DNA of 36,649 nucleotides from Nemertoderma westbladi (lineage: Eukaryota > Xenacoelomorpha > Nemertodermatida > Nemertodermatidae): positions 1 through 36,649 of the forward strand of contig JAUCBJ010004034.1 in NCBI GenBank assembly GCA_032718475.1, given 5' to 3'. Numbering within the stretch: the first letter of the stretch is position 1; each line of letters begins with the position of its first letter. Below the pieces are notes generated by a model that saw nothing but the letters and a program-made list of their open reading frames with translations, was not told the origin of the DNA and did not search any database. The translations under genes and the position numbers were made by a program. Shown piece after piece: positions 1 to 12,100 of this stretch.

Positions 1-2219
1 CTACCTCAGGGCTCTCTATGTTCTAGGGCCACTCTCTACCTCAGGGCTCTCTATGTTCTAGGGCCGCTCTCTACCCCAGGGCTCTCTGTTCTAGGGCCGC
101 TCTCTACCTCAGGGCTGTCTGTTCTAGGGCCACTCTCTACCTCAGGGCTCTCTGTTCTAGGGCCACTCTCTAAACCAGGGCTCTCTGTTCTAGGGCCGCT
201 CTCTACCTCAGGGCTCTCTGTTCTAGGGCCGCTCTCTACCTCAGGGGGTTCTAGGGCCGCTCTCTACCTCAGGGCCGTTCTAGGGCCGCTCTCTACACTC
301 AGGGCTCTCTGTTCTAGGGCCACTCTCTACCTCAGGGCTCTCTGTTCTAGGGCCGGCTCTCTACCTCAGGGCTCTCTGTTCTAGGGCCGCTCTCTACACT
401 CAGGGCTCTCTGTGCTAGGGCCGCTCTCTACCTCAGGGCTCTCTGTTCTAGGGCCACTCTCTACCTCAGGGCTCTCTGTTCTAGGGCCACTCTCTACCTC
501 AGGGCTCTCTGTTCTAGGGCCACTCTCTACCTCAGGGCTCTCTGTTCTAGGGCCACTCTTTACCTCAGGGCTCTCTGTTCTAGGGCCACTCTCTACCTCA
601 GGGCTCTCTGTTCTAGGGCCACTCTCTACCTCAGGGCTCTCTGTTCTAGGGCCACTCTCTACCTCAGGGCTCTCTGTTCTAGGGCCACTCTCTACCTCAG
701 GGCTCTCTGTTCTAGGGCCACTATCTACCTCAGGGCTCTCTGTTCTAGGGCCACTCTCTACCTCAGGGCTCTCTGTTCTAGGGCCACTCTCTACCTCAGG
801 GCTCTCTGTTCTAGGGCCACTCTCTACCTCAGGGGTTCTAGGGCCACTCTCTACCTCAGGGCTCTCTGTTCTAGGGCCACTCTCTACCTCAGGGCTCTCT
901 GTTCTAGGGCCACTCTCTAAACCAGGGCTCTCTGTTCTAGGGCCGCTCTCTACCTCAGGGCTCTCTGTTCTAGGGCCACTATCTACCTCAGGGCTCTCTG
1001 TTCTAGGGCCACTCTCTACCTCAGGGCTCTCTGTTCTAGGGCCACTCTCTACCTCAGGGCTCTCTGTTCTAGGGCCACTCTCTACCTCAGGGGTTCTAGG
1101 GCCACTCTCTACCTCAGGGCTCTCTGTTCTAGGGCCACTCTCTAAACCAGGGCTCTCTGTTCTAGGGCCGCTCTCTACCTCAGGGCTCTCTGTTCTAAGG
1201 CCGCTCTCTACCTCAGGGCTCTCTGTTCTAGGGCCACTCTCTAAACCAGGGCTCTCTGTTCTAGGGCCGCTCTCTACCTCAGGGCTCTCTGTTCTAAGGC
1301 CGCTCTCTACCTCAGGGCTCTCTGTTCTAGGGCCACTCTCTACCTCAGGGCTCTCTGTTCTAGGGCCACTCTCTACCTCAGGGCTCTCTGTTCTAGGGCC
1401 ACTCTCTAAACCAGGGCTCTCTGTTCTAGGGCCACTCTTTACCTCAGGGCTCTCTGTTCTAGGGCCACTCTCTACCTCAGGGCTCTCTGTTCTAGGGCCA
1501 CTCTCTAAACCAGGGCTCTCTGTTCTAGGGCCGCTCTCTACCTCAGGGCTCTCTGTTCTAAGGCCGCTCTCTACCTCAGGGCTCTCTGTTCTAGGGCCAC
1601 TCTCTAAACCAGGTCTCTCTGTTCTAGGGCCACTCTCTAAACCAGGGCTCTCTGTTCTAGGGCCACTCTCTACCTCAGGGCTCTCTGTTCTAGGGCCGCT
1701 CTCTACCTCAGGGCTCTCTGTTCTAGGGCCGCTCTCTACCTCAGGGGTTCTAGGGCCACTCTCTACCTCGAGGCTCTCTTCTCTAGGGTCGCTTCTACCT
1801 CAGGGGTTCTAGGGCCGCTCTCTACCCCAGGGCTCTCTGTTCTAGGGCCACTCTCTACCCCAGGGCTCTCTGTTCTAGGGCCGCTCTCTACCTCAGGGCT
1901 CTCTGTTCTAGGGCCACTCTCTACCTCAGGGCTCTCTGTTCTAGGGCCACTCTCTAAACCAGGGCTCTCTGTTCTAGGGCCACTCTCTACCTCAGGGCTC
2001 TCTGTTCTAGGGCCACTCTCTACCTCAGGGCTCTCTGTTCTAGGGCCACTCTCTAAACCAGGGCTCTCTGTTCTAGGGCCACTCTCTACCTCAGGGCTCT
2101 CTGTTCTAGGGCCACTCTCTACCTCAGGGCTCTCTGTTCTAGGGCCACTCTCTACCTCAGGGCTCTCTGTTCTAGGGCCACTCTCTACCTCAGCGCTCTC
2201 TGTTCTAGGGCCGCTCTCT

Positions 2220-5200
2220 ACCTCAGGGCTCTATGTTCTTGGGCCACTCTCTAAACCAGGGCTCTCTGTTCTAGGGCCACTCTCTACCTCAGGGCTCTCT
2301 GTTCTAGGGCCACTCTCTACCTCAGGGCTCTCTGTTCTAGGGCCGCTCTCTACCTCAGGGCTCTCTGTTCTAGGGCCGCTCTCTACCTCAGGGCTCTCTG
2401 TTCTAGGGCCACTCCCTACCTCAGGGCTCTATGTTCTAGGGCCACTCTCTACCTCAGGGCTCTCTGTTCTAGGGCCACTCTCTACCCAAGGGCTCTCTGT
2501 TCTAGGGCCACTCTCTACCTCAGGGCTCTCTGTTCTAGGGCCGCTCTCTACCTCAGGGCTCTCTGTTCTAGGGCCACTCTCTACCCAAGGGCTCTCTGTT
2601 CTAGGGCCGCTCTCTACCTCAGGGCTCTCTGTTCTAGGGCCACTCTCTACCTCAGGGCTATCTATGTTCTAGGGCCACTCTCTACCTCAGGGCTCTCTGT
2701 TCTAGGGCCACTCTCTACCTCAGGGCTATCTATGTTCTAGGGCCACTCTCTACCTCAGGGCTCTCTGTTCTAGGGCCACTCTCTACCTCAGGGCTCTCTG
2801 TTCTAGGGCCACTCTCTACCTCAGGGCTCTATGTTCTAGGGCCACTCTCTACCTCAGGGCTCTATGTTCTAGGGCCACTCTCTACCTCAGGGCTCTATGT
2901 TCTAGGGCCACTCTCTACCTCAGGGCTCTATGTTCTAGGGCCACTCTCTACCTCAGGGCTCTATGTTCTAGGGCCACTCTCTACCTCAGGGCTCTATGTT
3001 CTAGGGCCACTCTCTACCTCAGGGCTCTATGTTCTAGGGCCACTCTCTACCTCAGGGCTCTCTGTTCTAGGGCCACTCTCTACCTCAGGGCTCTCTGTTC
3101 TAGGGCCACTCTCTACCTCAGGGCTCTCTGTTCTAGGACCACTCTCTACCTCAGGGCTCTCTGTTCTAGGGCCACTCTCTACCTCAGGGCTCTCTGTTCT
3201 AGGGCCGCTCTCTACCTCAGGGCTCTCTGTTCTAGAGCCACTCTCTACCTCAGGGCTCTCTGTTCTAGGGCCACTCTCTACCTCAGGGCTCTCTGTTCTA
3301 GGGCCACTCTCTACCTCAGGGCTCTCTGTTCTAGGGCCACTCTCTACCTCAGGGCTCTCTGTTCTAGGGCCACTCTCTACCTCAGGGCTCTCTGTTCTAG
3401 GGCCACTCTTTACCTCAGGGCTCTCTGTTCTAGGACCACTCTCTACCTCAGGGCTCTCTGTTCTAGGGCCGCTCTCTACCTCAGGGCTCTCTGTTCTAGG
3501 GCCACTCTCTACCTCAGGGCTCTCTGTTCTAGGGCCACTCTCTACCTCAGGGCTCTCTGTTCTAGGGCCACTCTCTACCTCAGGGCTCTCTGTTCTAGGG
3601 CCACTCTCTACCTCAGGGCTCTCTGTTCTAGGGCCACTCTCTACCTCAGGGCTCTCTGTTCTAGGGCCACTCTCTACCTCAGGGCTCTCTGTTCTAGGGC
3701 CACTCTCTACCTCAGGGCTCTCTGTTCTAGGGCCACTCTCTACCTCAGGGCTCTCTGTTCTAGGGCCACTCTCTACCTCAGGGCTCTCTGTTCTAGGGCC
3801 ACTCTCTACCTCAGGGCTCTCTGTTCTAGGGCCACTCTCTACCTCAGGGCTCTCTGTTCTAGGGCCACTCTCTACCTCAGGGCTCTCTGTTCTAGGGCCG
3901 CTCTCTACCTCAGGGCTCTATGTTCTAGGGCCACTCTCTAAACCAGGGCTCTCTGTTCTAGGGCCACTCTCTACCTCAGGGCTCTCTGTTCTAGGGCCAC
4001 TCTCTACCTCAGGGCTCTCTGTTCTAGGGCCGCTCTCTACCTCAGGGCTCTCTGTTCTAGGGCCGCTCTCTACCTCAGGGCTCTCTGTTCTAGGGCCACT
4101 CCCTACCTCAGGGCTCTATGTTCTAGGGCCACTCTCTACCTCAGGGCTCTCTGTTCTAGGGCCACTCTCTACCCAAGGGCTCTCTGTTCTAGGGCCACTC
4201 TCTACCTCAGGGCTCTCTGTTCTAGGGCCGCTCTCTACCTCAGGGCTCTCTGTTCTAGGGCCACTCTCTACCCAAGGGCTCTCTGTTCTAGGGCCGCTCT
4301 CTACCTCAGGGCTCTCTGTTCTAGGGCCACTCTCTACCTCAGGGCTATCTATGTTCTAGGGCCACTCTCTACCTCAGGGCTCTCTGTTCTAGGGCCACTC
4401 TCTACCTCAGGGCTATCTATGTTCTAGGGCCACTCTCTACCTCAGGGCTCTCTGTTCTAGGGCCACTCTCTACCTCAGGGCTCTCTGTTCTAGGGCCACT
4501 CTCTACCTCAGGGCTCTATGTTCTAGGGCCACTCTCTACCTCAGGGCTCTATGTTCTAGGGCCACTCTCTACCTCAGGGCTCTATGTTCTAGGGCCACTC
4601 TCTACCTCAGGGCTCTATGTTCTAGGGCCACTCTCTACCTCAGGGCTCTATGTTCTAGGGCCACTCTCTACCTCAGGGCTCTATGTTCTAGGGCCACTCT
4701 CTACCTCAGGGCTCTATGTTCTAGGGCCACTCTCTACCTCAGGGCTCTCTGTTCTAGGGCCACTCTCTACCTCAGGGCTCTCTGTTCTAGGGCCACTCTC
4801 TACCTCAGGGCTCTCTGTTCTAGGACCACTCTCTACCTCAGGGCTCTCTGTTCTAGGGCCACTCTCTACCTCAGGGCTCTCTGTTCTAGGGCCGCTCTCT
4901 ACCTCAGGGCTCTCTGTTCTAGGGCCACTCTCTACCTCAGGGCTCTCTGTTCTAGGGCCACTCTCTACCTCAGGGCTCTCTGTTCTAGGGCCACTCTCTA
5001 CCTCAGGGCTCTCTGTTCTAGGGCCACTCTCTACCTCAGGGCTCTCTGTTCTAGGGCCACTCTCTACCTCAGGGCTCTCTGTTCTAGGGCCACTCTTTAC
5101 CTCAGGGCTCTCTGTTCTAGGACCACTCTCTACCTCAGGGCTCTCTGTTCTAGGGCCGCTCTCTACCTCAGGGCTCTCTGTTCTAGGGCCACTCTCTACC

Positions 5201-7250
5201 TCAGGGCTCTCTGTTCTAGGGCCACTCTCTACCTCAGGGCTCTCTGTTCTAGGGCCACTCTCTACCTCAGGGCTCTCTGTTCTAGGGCCACTCTCTACCT
5301 CAGGGCTCTCTGTTCTAGGGCCACTCTCTACCTCAGGGCTCTCTGTTCTAGGGCCACTCTCTACCTCAGGGCTCTCTGTTCTAGGGCCACTCTCTACCTC
5401 AGGGCTCTCTGTTCTAGGGCCACTCTCTACCTCAGGGCTCTCTGTTCTAGGGCCACTCTCTACCTCAGGGCTCTCTGTTCTAGGGCCGCTCTCTACCTCA
5501 GGGCTCTCTGTTCTAGGGCCGCTCTCTACCTCAGGGCTCTCTGTTCTAGGGCCACTCCCTACCTCAGGGCTCTATGTTCTAGGGCCACTCTCTACCTCAG
5601 GGCTCTCTGTTCTAGGGCCACTCTCTACCCAAGGGCTCTCTGTTCTAGGGCCACTCTCTACCTCAGGGCTCTCTGTTCTAGGGCCGCTCTCTACCTCAGG
5701 GCTCTCTGTTCTAGGGCCACTCTCTACCCAAGGGCTCTCTGTTCTAGGGCCGCTCTCTACCTCAGGGCTCTCTGTTCTAGGGCCACTCTCTACCTCAGGG
5801 CTATCTATGTTCTAGGGCCACTCTCTACCTCAGGGCTCTCTGTTCTAGGGCCACTCTCTACCTCAGGGCTATCTATGTTCTAGGGCCGCTCTCTACCTCA
5901 GGGCTCTCTGTTCTAGGGCCACTCTCTACCTCAGGGCTCTATGTTCTAGGGCCACTCTCTACCTCAGGGCTCTCTGTTCTAGGGCCACTCTCTACCTCAG
6001 GGCTCTATGTTCTAGGGCCACTCTCTACCTCAGGGCTCTATGTTCTAGGGCCACTCTCTACCTCAGGGCTCTATGTTCTAGGGCCACTCTCTACCTCAGG
6101 GCTCTATGTTCTAGGGCCACTCTCTACCCCAGGGCTCTCTGTTCTAGGGCCACTCTCTACCTCAGGGCTCTATGTTCTAGGGCCACTCTCTACCTCAGGG
6201 CTCTATGTTCTAGGGCCACTCTCTACCTCAGGGCTCTCTGTTCTAGGGCCACTCTCTACCTCAGGGCTCTCTGTTCTAGGGCCACTCTCTACCTCAGGGC
6301 TCTATGTTCTAGGGCCACTCTCTACCTCAGGGCTCTCTGTTCTAGGGCCACTCTCTACCTCAGGGCTCTCTGTTCTAGGGCCACTCTCTACCTCAGGGCT
6401 CTCTGTTCTAGGGCCGCTCTCTACCTCAGGGCTCTCTGTTCTAGGGCCACTCTCTACCTCAGGACTCTCTGTTCTAGGGCCACTCTCTACCTCAGGGCTC
6501 TCTGTTCTAGGACCACTCTCTACCTCAGGGCTCTCTGTTCTAGGGCCACTCTCTACCTCAGGGCTCTCTGTTCTAGTGCCACTCCCTACCTCAGGGCTCT
6601 ATGTTCTAGGGCCACTCTCTACCTCAGGGCTCTCTGTTCTAGGGCCACTCTCTACCTCAGGGCTCTATGTTCTAGGGCCACTCTCTACCTCAGGGCTCTC
6701 TGTTCTAGGGCCACTCTCTACCTCAGGGCTCTCTGTTCTAGGGCCACTCTCTACCTCAGGGCTCTCTGTTCTAGTGCCACTCCCTACCTCAGGGCTCTAT
6801 GTTCTAGGGCCACTCTCTACCTCAGGGCTCTCTGTTCTAGGGCCACTCTCTACCTCAGGGCTCTATGTTCTAGGGCCACTCTCTACCTCAGGGCTCTCTG
6901 TTCTAGGGCCACTCTCTACCTCAGGGCTCTCTGTTCTAGGGCCACTCTCTACCTCAGGGCTCTCTGTTCTAGGACCACTCTCTACCTCAGGGCTCTCTGT
7001 TCTAGGGCCACTCTCTACCTCAGGGCTCTCTGTTCTAGGGCCACTCTCTACCTCAGGGCTCTCTTCTCTAGGGCCACTCTCTACCTCAGGGCTCTCTGTT
7101 CTAGGGCCGCTCTCTACCTCAGGGCTCTCTGTTCTAGGGCCACTCTCTACCTCAGGGCTCTCTGTTCTAGGGCCACTCTCTACCTCAGGGCTCTCTGTTC
7201 TAGGGCCACTCTCTACCTCAGGGCTCTCTGTTCTAGGTAGGGCCACTCTC
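2220..7250. repeat. 1.69/1.46-kb sub-block repeated in tandem
   Basis: Inside the first 7 kb a sub-block recurs. CTAAACC occurs at 2251 and 3938, ACTCCCTACC at 2411, 4098 and 5554, and GGGCTATC at 2655, 4342 and 5798. The spacings are 1,687 bp, then 1,456 bp. The difference, 231 bp, is exactly seven 33-bp units. The 1,456-bp step is preserved in the downstream 6.3-kb copy (10402 to 11858). Limits are approximate. Confidence 0.8.
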
Positions 7251-9123
7251 TAAACCAGGGCTCTCTGTTCTAGGGCCACTCTCTACCTCAGGGCTCTCTG
7301 TTCTAGGGCCGCTCTCTACCTCAGGGCTCTCTGTTCTAGGGCCGCTCTCTACCTCAGGGCTCTCTGTTCTAGGGCCACTCTCTACCTCAGGGCTCTCTGT
7401 TCTAGGGCCACTCTCTAAACCAGGGCTCTCTGTTCTAGGGCCGCTCTCTACCTCAGGGCTCTCTGTTCTAGGGCCACTCTCTACCTCAGGGCTCTCTGTT
7501 CTAGGGCCACTCTCTAAACCAGGGCTCTCTGTTCTAGGGCCGCTCTCTACCTCAGGGCTCTCTGTTCTAGGGCCACTCTCTACCTCAGGGCTCTCTGTTC
7601 TAGGGCCACTCTCTAAACCAGGGCTCTCTGTTCTAGGGCCACTCTCTACCTCAGGGCTCTCTGTTCTAGGGCCACTCTCTACCTCAGGGCTCTCTGTTCT
7701 AGGGCCACTCTCTAAACCAGGGCTCTCTGTTCTAGGGCCACTCTCTACCTCAGGGCTCTCTGTTCTAGGGCCACTCTCTACCTCAGGGCTCTCTGTTCTA
7801 GGGCCACTCTCTAAACCAGGGCTCTCTGTTCTAGGGCCACTCCCTACCTCAGGGCTCTATGTTCTAGGGCCACTCTCTACCTCAGGGCTCTCTGTTCTAG
7901 GGCCACTCCCTACCTCAGGGCTCTATGTTCTAGGGCCACTCTCTACCTCAGGGCTCTCTGTTCTAGGGCCACTCTCTACCTCAGGGCTCTCTGTTCTAGG
8001 GCCACTCTCTAAACCAGGGCTCTCTGTTCTAGGGCCACTCTCTACCTCAGGGCTCTCTGTTCTAGCGCCGCTCTCTACCTCAGGGGTTCTAGGGCCACTC
8101 TCTACCTCAGGGGTTCTAGGGCCGCTCTCTACCTCAGGGCTCTCTGTTCTAGGGCCACTCTCTACCTCAGGGCTCTCTGTTCTAGGGCCGCTCTCTACCT
8201 CAGGGGTTCTAGGGCCACTCTCTACCTCAGGGGTTCTAGGGCCGCTCTCTACCCCAGGGCTCTCTGTTCTAGGGCCACTCTCTACCTCAGGGCTCTCTGT
8301 TCTAGGGCCACTCCCTACCTCAGGGCTCTATGTTCTAGGGCCACTCTCTACCCCAGGGCTCTCTGTTCTAGGGCCGCTCTCTACCTCAGGGCTCTCTATG
8401 TTCTAGGGCCACTCTCTACCTCAGGGCTATCTATGTTCTTGGGCCACTCTCTACCTCAGGGCTCTCTGTTCTAGGGCCACTCTCTACCTCAGGGCTCTCT
8501 GTTCTAGGGCCACTCTCTACCTCAGGGGTTATAGGGCCACTCTCTACCTCAGGGCTCTCTGTTCTAGGGCCACTCTCTAAACCAGGGCTCTCTGTTCTAG
8601 GGCCACTCTCTACCTCAGGGCTCTCTGTTCTAGGGCCGCTCTCTACCTCAGGGGTTCTAGGGCCACTCTCTACCTCAGGGCTCTCTGTTCTAGGGCCGCT
8701 CTCTACCTCAGGGCTCTCTGTTCTAGGGCCGCTCTCTACCCCAGGGCTCTCTGTTCTAGGGCCGCTCTCTACCTCAGGGCTCTCTGTTCTAGGGCCACTC
8801 TCTACCTCAGGGCTCTCTGTTCTAGGGCCGCTCTCTACCTCAGGGCTCTCTGTTCTAGGACCACTCTCTACCTCAGGACTCTCTGTTCTAGGGCCACTCT
8901 CTACCTCAGGGCTCTCTGTTCTAGGGCCGCTCTCTACCTCAGGGGTCTCTGTTCTAGGGCCGCTCTCTACCTCAGGGGTTCTAGGGACACTCTCTACCTC
9001 AGGGGTTCTAGGGCCACTCTCTACCTCAGGGCTCTCTGTTCTAGGGCCGCTCTCTACCCCAGGGCTCTCTGTTCTAGGGCCGCTCTCTACCTCAGGGCTC
9101 TCTGTTCTAGGGCCACTCTCTAC
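2820..9123. repeat. 6.3-kb higher-order repeat, copy 1
   Basis: Marker variants here recur 6,304 bp downstream: TCTAGAGCC at about 3233 and 9537, CTAAACC at 3938 and 10242, ACTCCCTACC at 4098, 5554 and 6581 matching 10402, 11858 and 12885, and GGGCTATC at 4342 and 5798 matching 10646 and 12102. The start is placed where the run of seven CTATG-type units at 2826 matches the run at 9130. Copy 1 ends about where copy 2 begins, so this is a tandem duplication of a whole block. The boundary is approximate. Confidence 0.85.
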
Positions 9124-12100
9124 CTCAGGGCTCTATGTTCTAGGGCCACTCTCTACCTCAGGGCTCTATGTTCTAGGGCCACTCTCTACCTCAGGGCTCT
9201 ATGTTCTAGGGCCACTCTCTACCTCAGGGCTCTATGTTCTAGGGCCACTCTCTACCTCAGGGCTCTATGTTCTAGGGCCACTCTCTACCTCAGGGCTCTA
9301 TGTTCTAGGGCCACTCTCTACCTCAGGGCTCTATGTTCTAGGGCCACTCTCTACCTCAGGGCTCTCTGTTCTAGGGCCACTCTCTACCTCAGGGCTCTCT
9401 GTTCTAGGGCCACTCTCTACCTCAGGGCTCTCTGTTCTAGGACCACTCTCTACCTCAGGGCTCTCTGTTCTAGGGCCACTCTCTACCTCAGGGCTCTCTG
9501 TTCTAGGGCCGCTCTCTACCTCAGGGCTCTCTGTTCTAGAGCCACTCTCTACCTCAGGGCTCTCTGTTCTAGGGCCACTCTCTACCTCAGGGCTCTCTGT
9601 TCTAGGGCCACTCTCTACCTCAGGGCTCTCTGTTCTAGGGCCACTCTCTACCTCAGGGCTCTCTGTTCTAGGGCCACTCTCTACCTCAGGGCTCTCTGTT
9701 CTAGGGCCACTCTTTACCTCAGGGCTCTCTGTTCTAGGACCACTCTCTACCTCAGGGCTCTCTGTTCTAGGGCCGCTCTCTACCTCAGGGCTCTCTGTTC
9801 TAGGGCCACTCTCTACCTCAGGGCTCTCTGTTCTAGGGCCACTCTCTACCTCAGGGCTCTCTGTTCTAGGGCCACTCTCTACCTCAGGGCTCTCTGTTCT
9901 AGGGCCACTCTCTACCTCAGGGCTCTCTGTTCTAGGGCCACTCTCTACCTCAGGGCTCTCTGTTCTAGGGCCACTCTCTACCTCAGGGCTCTCTGTTCTA
10001 GGGCCACTCTCTACCTCAGGGCTCTCTGTTCTAGGGCCACTCTCTAAACCAGGGCTCTCTGTTCTAGGGCCACTCTCTACCTCAGGGCTCTCTGTTCTAG
10101 GGCCACTCTCTACCTCAGGGCTCTCTGTTCTAGGGCCACTCTCTACCTCAGGGCTCTCTGTTCTAGGGCCACTCTCTACCTCAGGGCTCTCTGTTCTAGG
10201 GCCGCTCTCTACCTCAGGGCTCTATGTTCTAGGGCCACTCTCTAAACCAGGGCTCTCTGTTCTAGGGCCACTCTCTACCTCAGGGCTCTCTGTTCTAGGG
10301 CCACTCTCTACCTCAGGGCTCTCTGTTCTAGGGCCGCTCTCTACCTCAGGGCTCTCTGTTCTAGGGCCGCTCTCTACCTCAGGGCTCTCTGTTCTAGGGC
10401 CACTCCCTACCTCAGGGCTCTATGTTCTAGGGCCACTCTCTACCTCAGGGCTCTCTGTTCTAGGGCCACTCTCTACCCAAGGGCTCTCTGTTCTAGGGCC
10501 ACTCTCTACCTCAGGGCTCTCTGTTCTAGGGCCGCTCTCTACCTCAGGGCTCTCTGTTCTAGGGCCACTCTCTACCCAAGGGCTCTCTGTTCTAGGGCCG
10601 CTCTCTACCTCAGGGCTCTCTGTTCTAGGGCCACTCTCTACCTCAGGGCTATCTATGTTCTAGGGCCACTCTCTACCTCAGGGCTCTCTGTTCTAGGGCC
10701 ACTCTCTACCTCAGGGCTATCTATGTTCTAGGGCCACTCTCTACCTCAGGGCTCTCTGTTCTAGGGCCACTCTCTACCTCAGGGCTCTCTGTTCTAGGGC
10801 CACTCTCTACCTCAGGGCTCTATGTTCTAGGGCCACTCTCTACCTCAGGGCTCTATGTTCTAGGGCCACTCTCTACCTCAGGGCTCTATGTTCTAGGGCC
10901 ACTCTCTACCTCAGGGCTCTATGTTCTAGGGCCACTCTCTACCTCAGGGCTCTATGTTCTAGGGCCACTCTCTACCTCAGGGCTCTATGTTCTAGGGCCA
11001 CTCTCTACCTCAGGGCTCTATGTTCTAGGGCCACTCTCTACCTCAGGGCTCTCTGTTCTAGGGCCACTCTCTACCTCAGGGCTCTCTGTTCTAGGGCCAC
11101 TCTCTACCTCAGGGCTCTCTGTTCTAGGACCACTCTCTACCTCAGGGCTCTCTGTTCTAGGGCCACTCTCTACCTCAGGGCTCTCTGTTCTAGGGCCGCT
11201 CTCTACCTCAGGGCTCTCTGTTCTAGGGCCACTCTCTACCTCAGGGCTCTCTGTTCTAGGGCCACTCTCTACCTCAGGGCTCTCTGTTCTAGGGCCACTC
11301 TCTACCTCAGGGCTCTCTGTTCTAGGGCCACTCTCTACCTCAGGGCTCTCTGTTCTAGGGCCACTCTCTACCTCAGGGCTCTCTGTTCTAGGGCCACTCT
11401 TTACCTCAGGGCTCTCTGTTCTAGGACCACTCTCTACCTCAGGGCTCTCTGTTCTAGGGCCGCTCTCTACCTCAGGGCTCTCTGTTCTAGGGCCACTCTC
11501 TACCTCAGGGCTCTCTGTTCTAGGGCCACTCTCTACCTCAGGGCTCTCTGTTCTAGGGCCACTCTCTACCTCAGGGCTCTCTGTTCTAGGGCCACTCTCT
11601 ACCTCAGGGCTCTCTGTTCTAGGGCCACTCTCTACCTCAGGGCTCTCTGTTCTAGGGCCACTCTCTACCTCAGGGCTCTCTGTTCTAGGGCCACTCTCTA
11701 CCTCAGGGCTCTCTGTTCTAGGGCCACTCTCTACCTCAGGGCTCTCTGTTCTAGGGCCACTCTCTACCTCAGGGCTCTCTGTTCTAGGGCCGCTCTCTAC
11801 CTCAGGGCTCTCTGTTCTAGGGCCGCTCTCTACCTCAGGGCTCTCTGTTCTAGGGCCACTCCCTACCTCAGGGCTCTATGTTCTAGGGCCACTCTCTACC
11901 TCAGGGCTCTCTGTTCTAGGGCCACTCTCTACCCAAGGGCTCTCTGTTCTAGGGCCACTCTCTACCTCAGGGCTCTCTGTTCTAGGGCCGCTCTCTACCT
12001 CAGGGCTCTCTGTTCTAGGGCCACTCTCTACCCAAGGGCTCTCTGTTCTAGGGCCGCTCTCTACCTCAGGGCTCTCTGTTCTAGGGCCACTCTCTACCTC

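Noticed and set aside
412-1812. Long plus-strand frame of [11 protein letters not shown] repeats as a protein
   Set aside because: A 33-bp period gives an open frame by arithmetic. Units of 35, 29 and 28 bp shift the frame throughout the array, and there is no start context or non-repeat domain.
6863-7246. Minus-strand [11 protein letters not shown] repeat protein (also at 23642-24097)
   Set aside because: It is the opposite-strand reading of the same minisatellite, and its ends are set only by local length variants.
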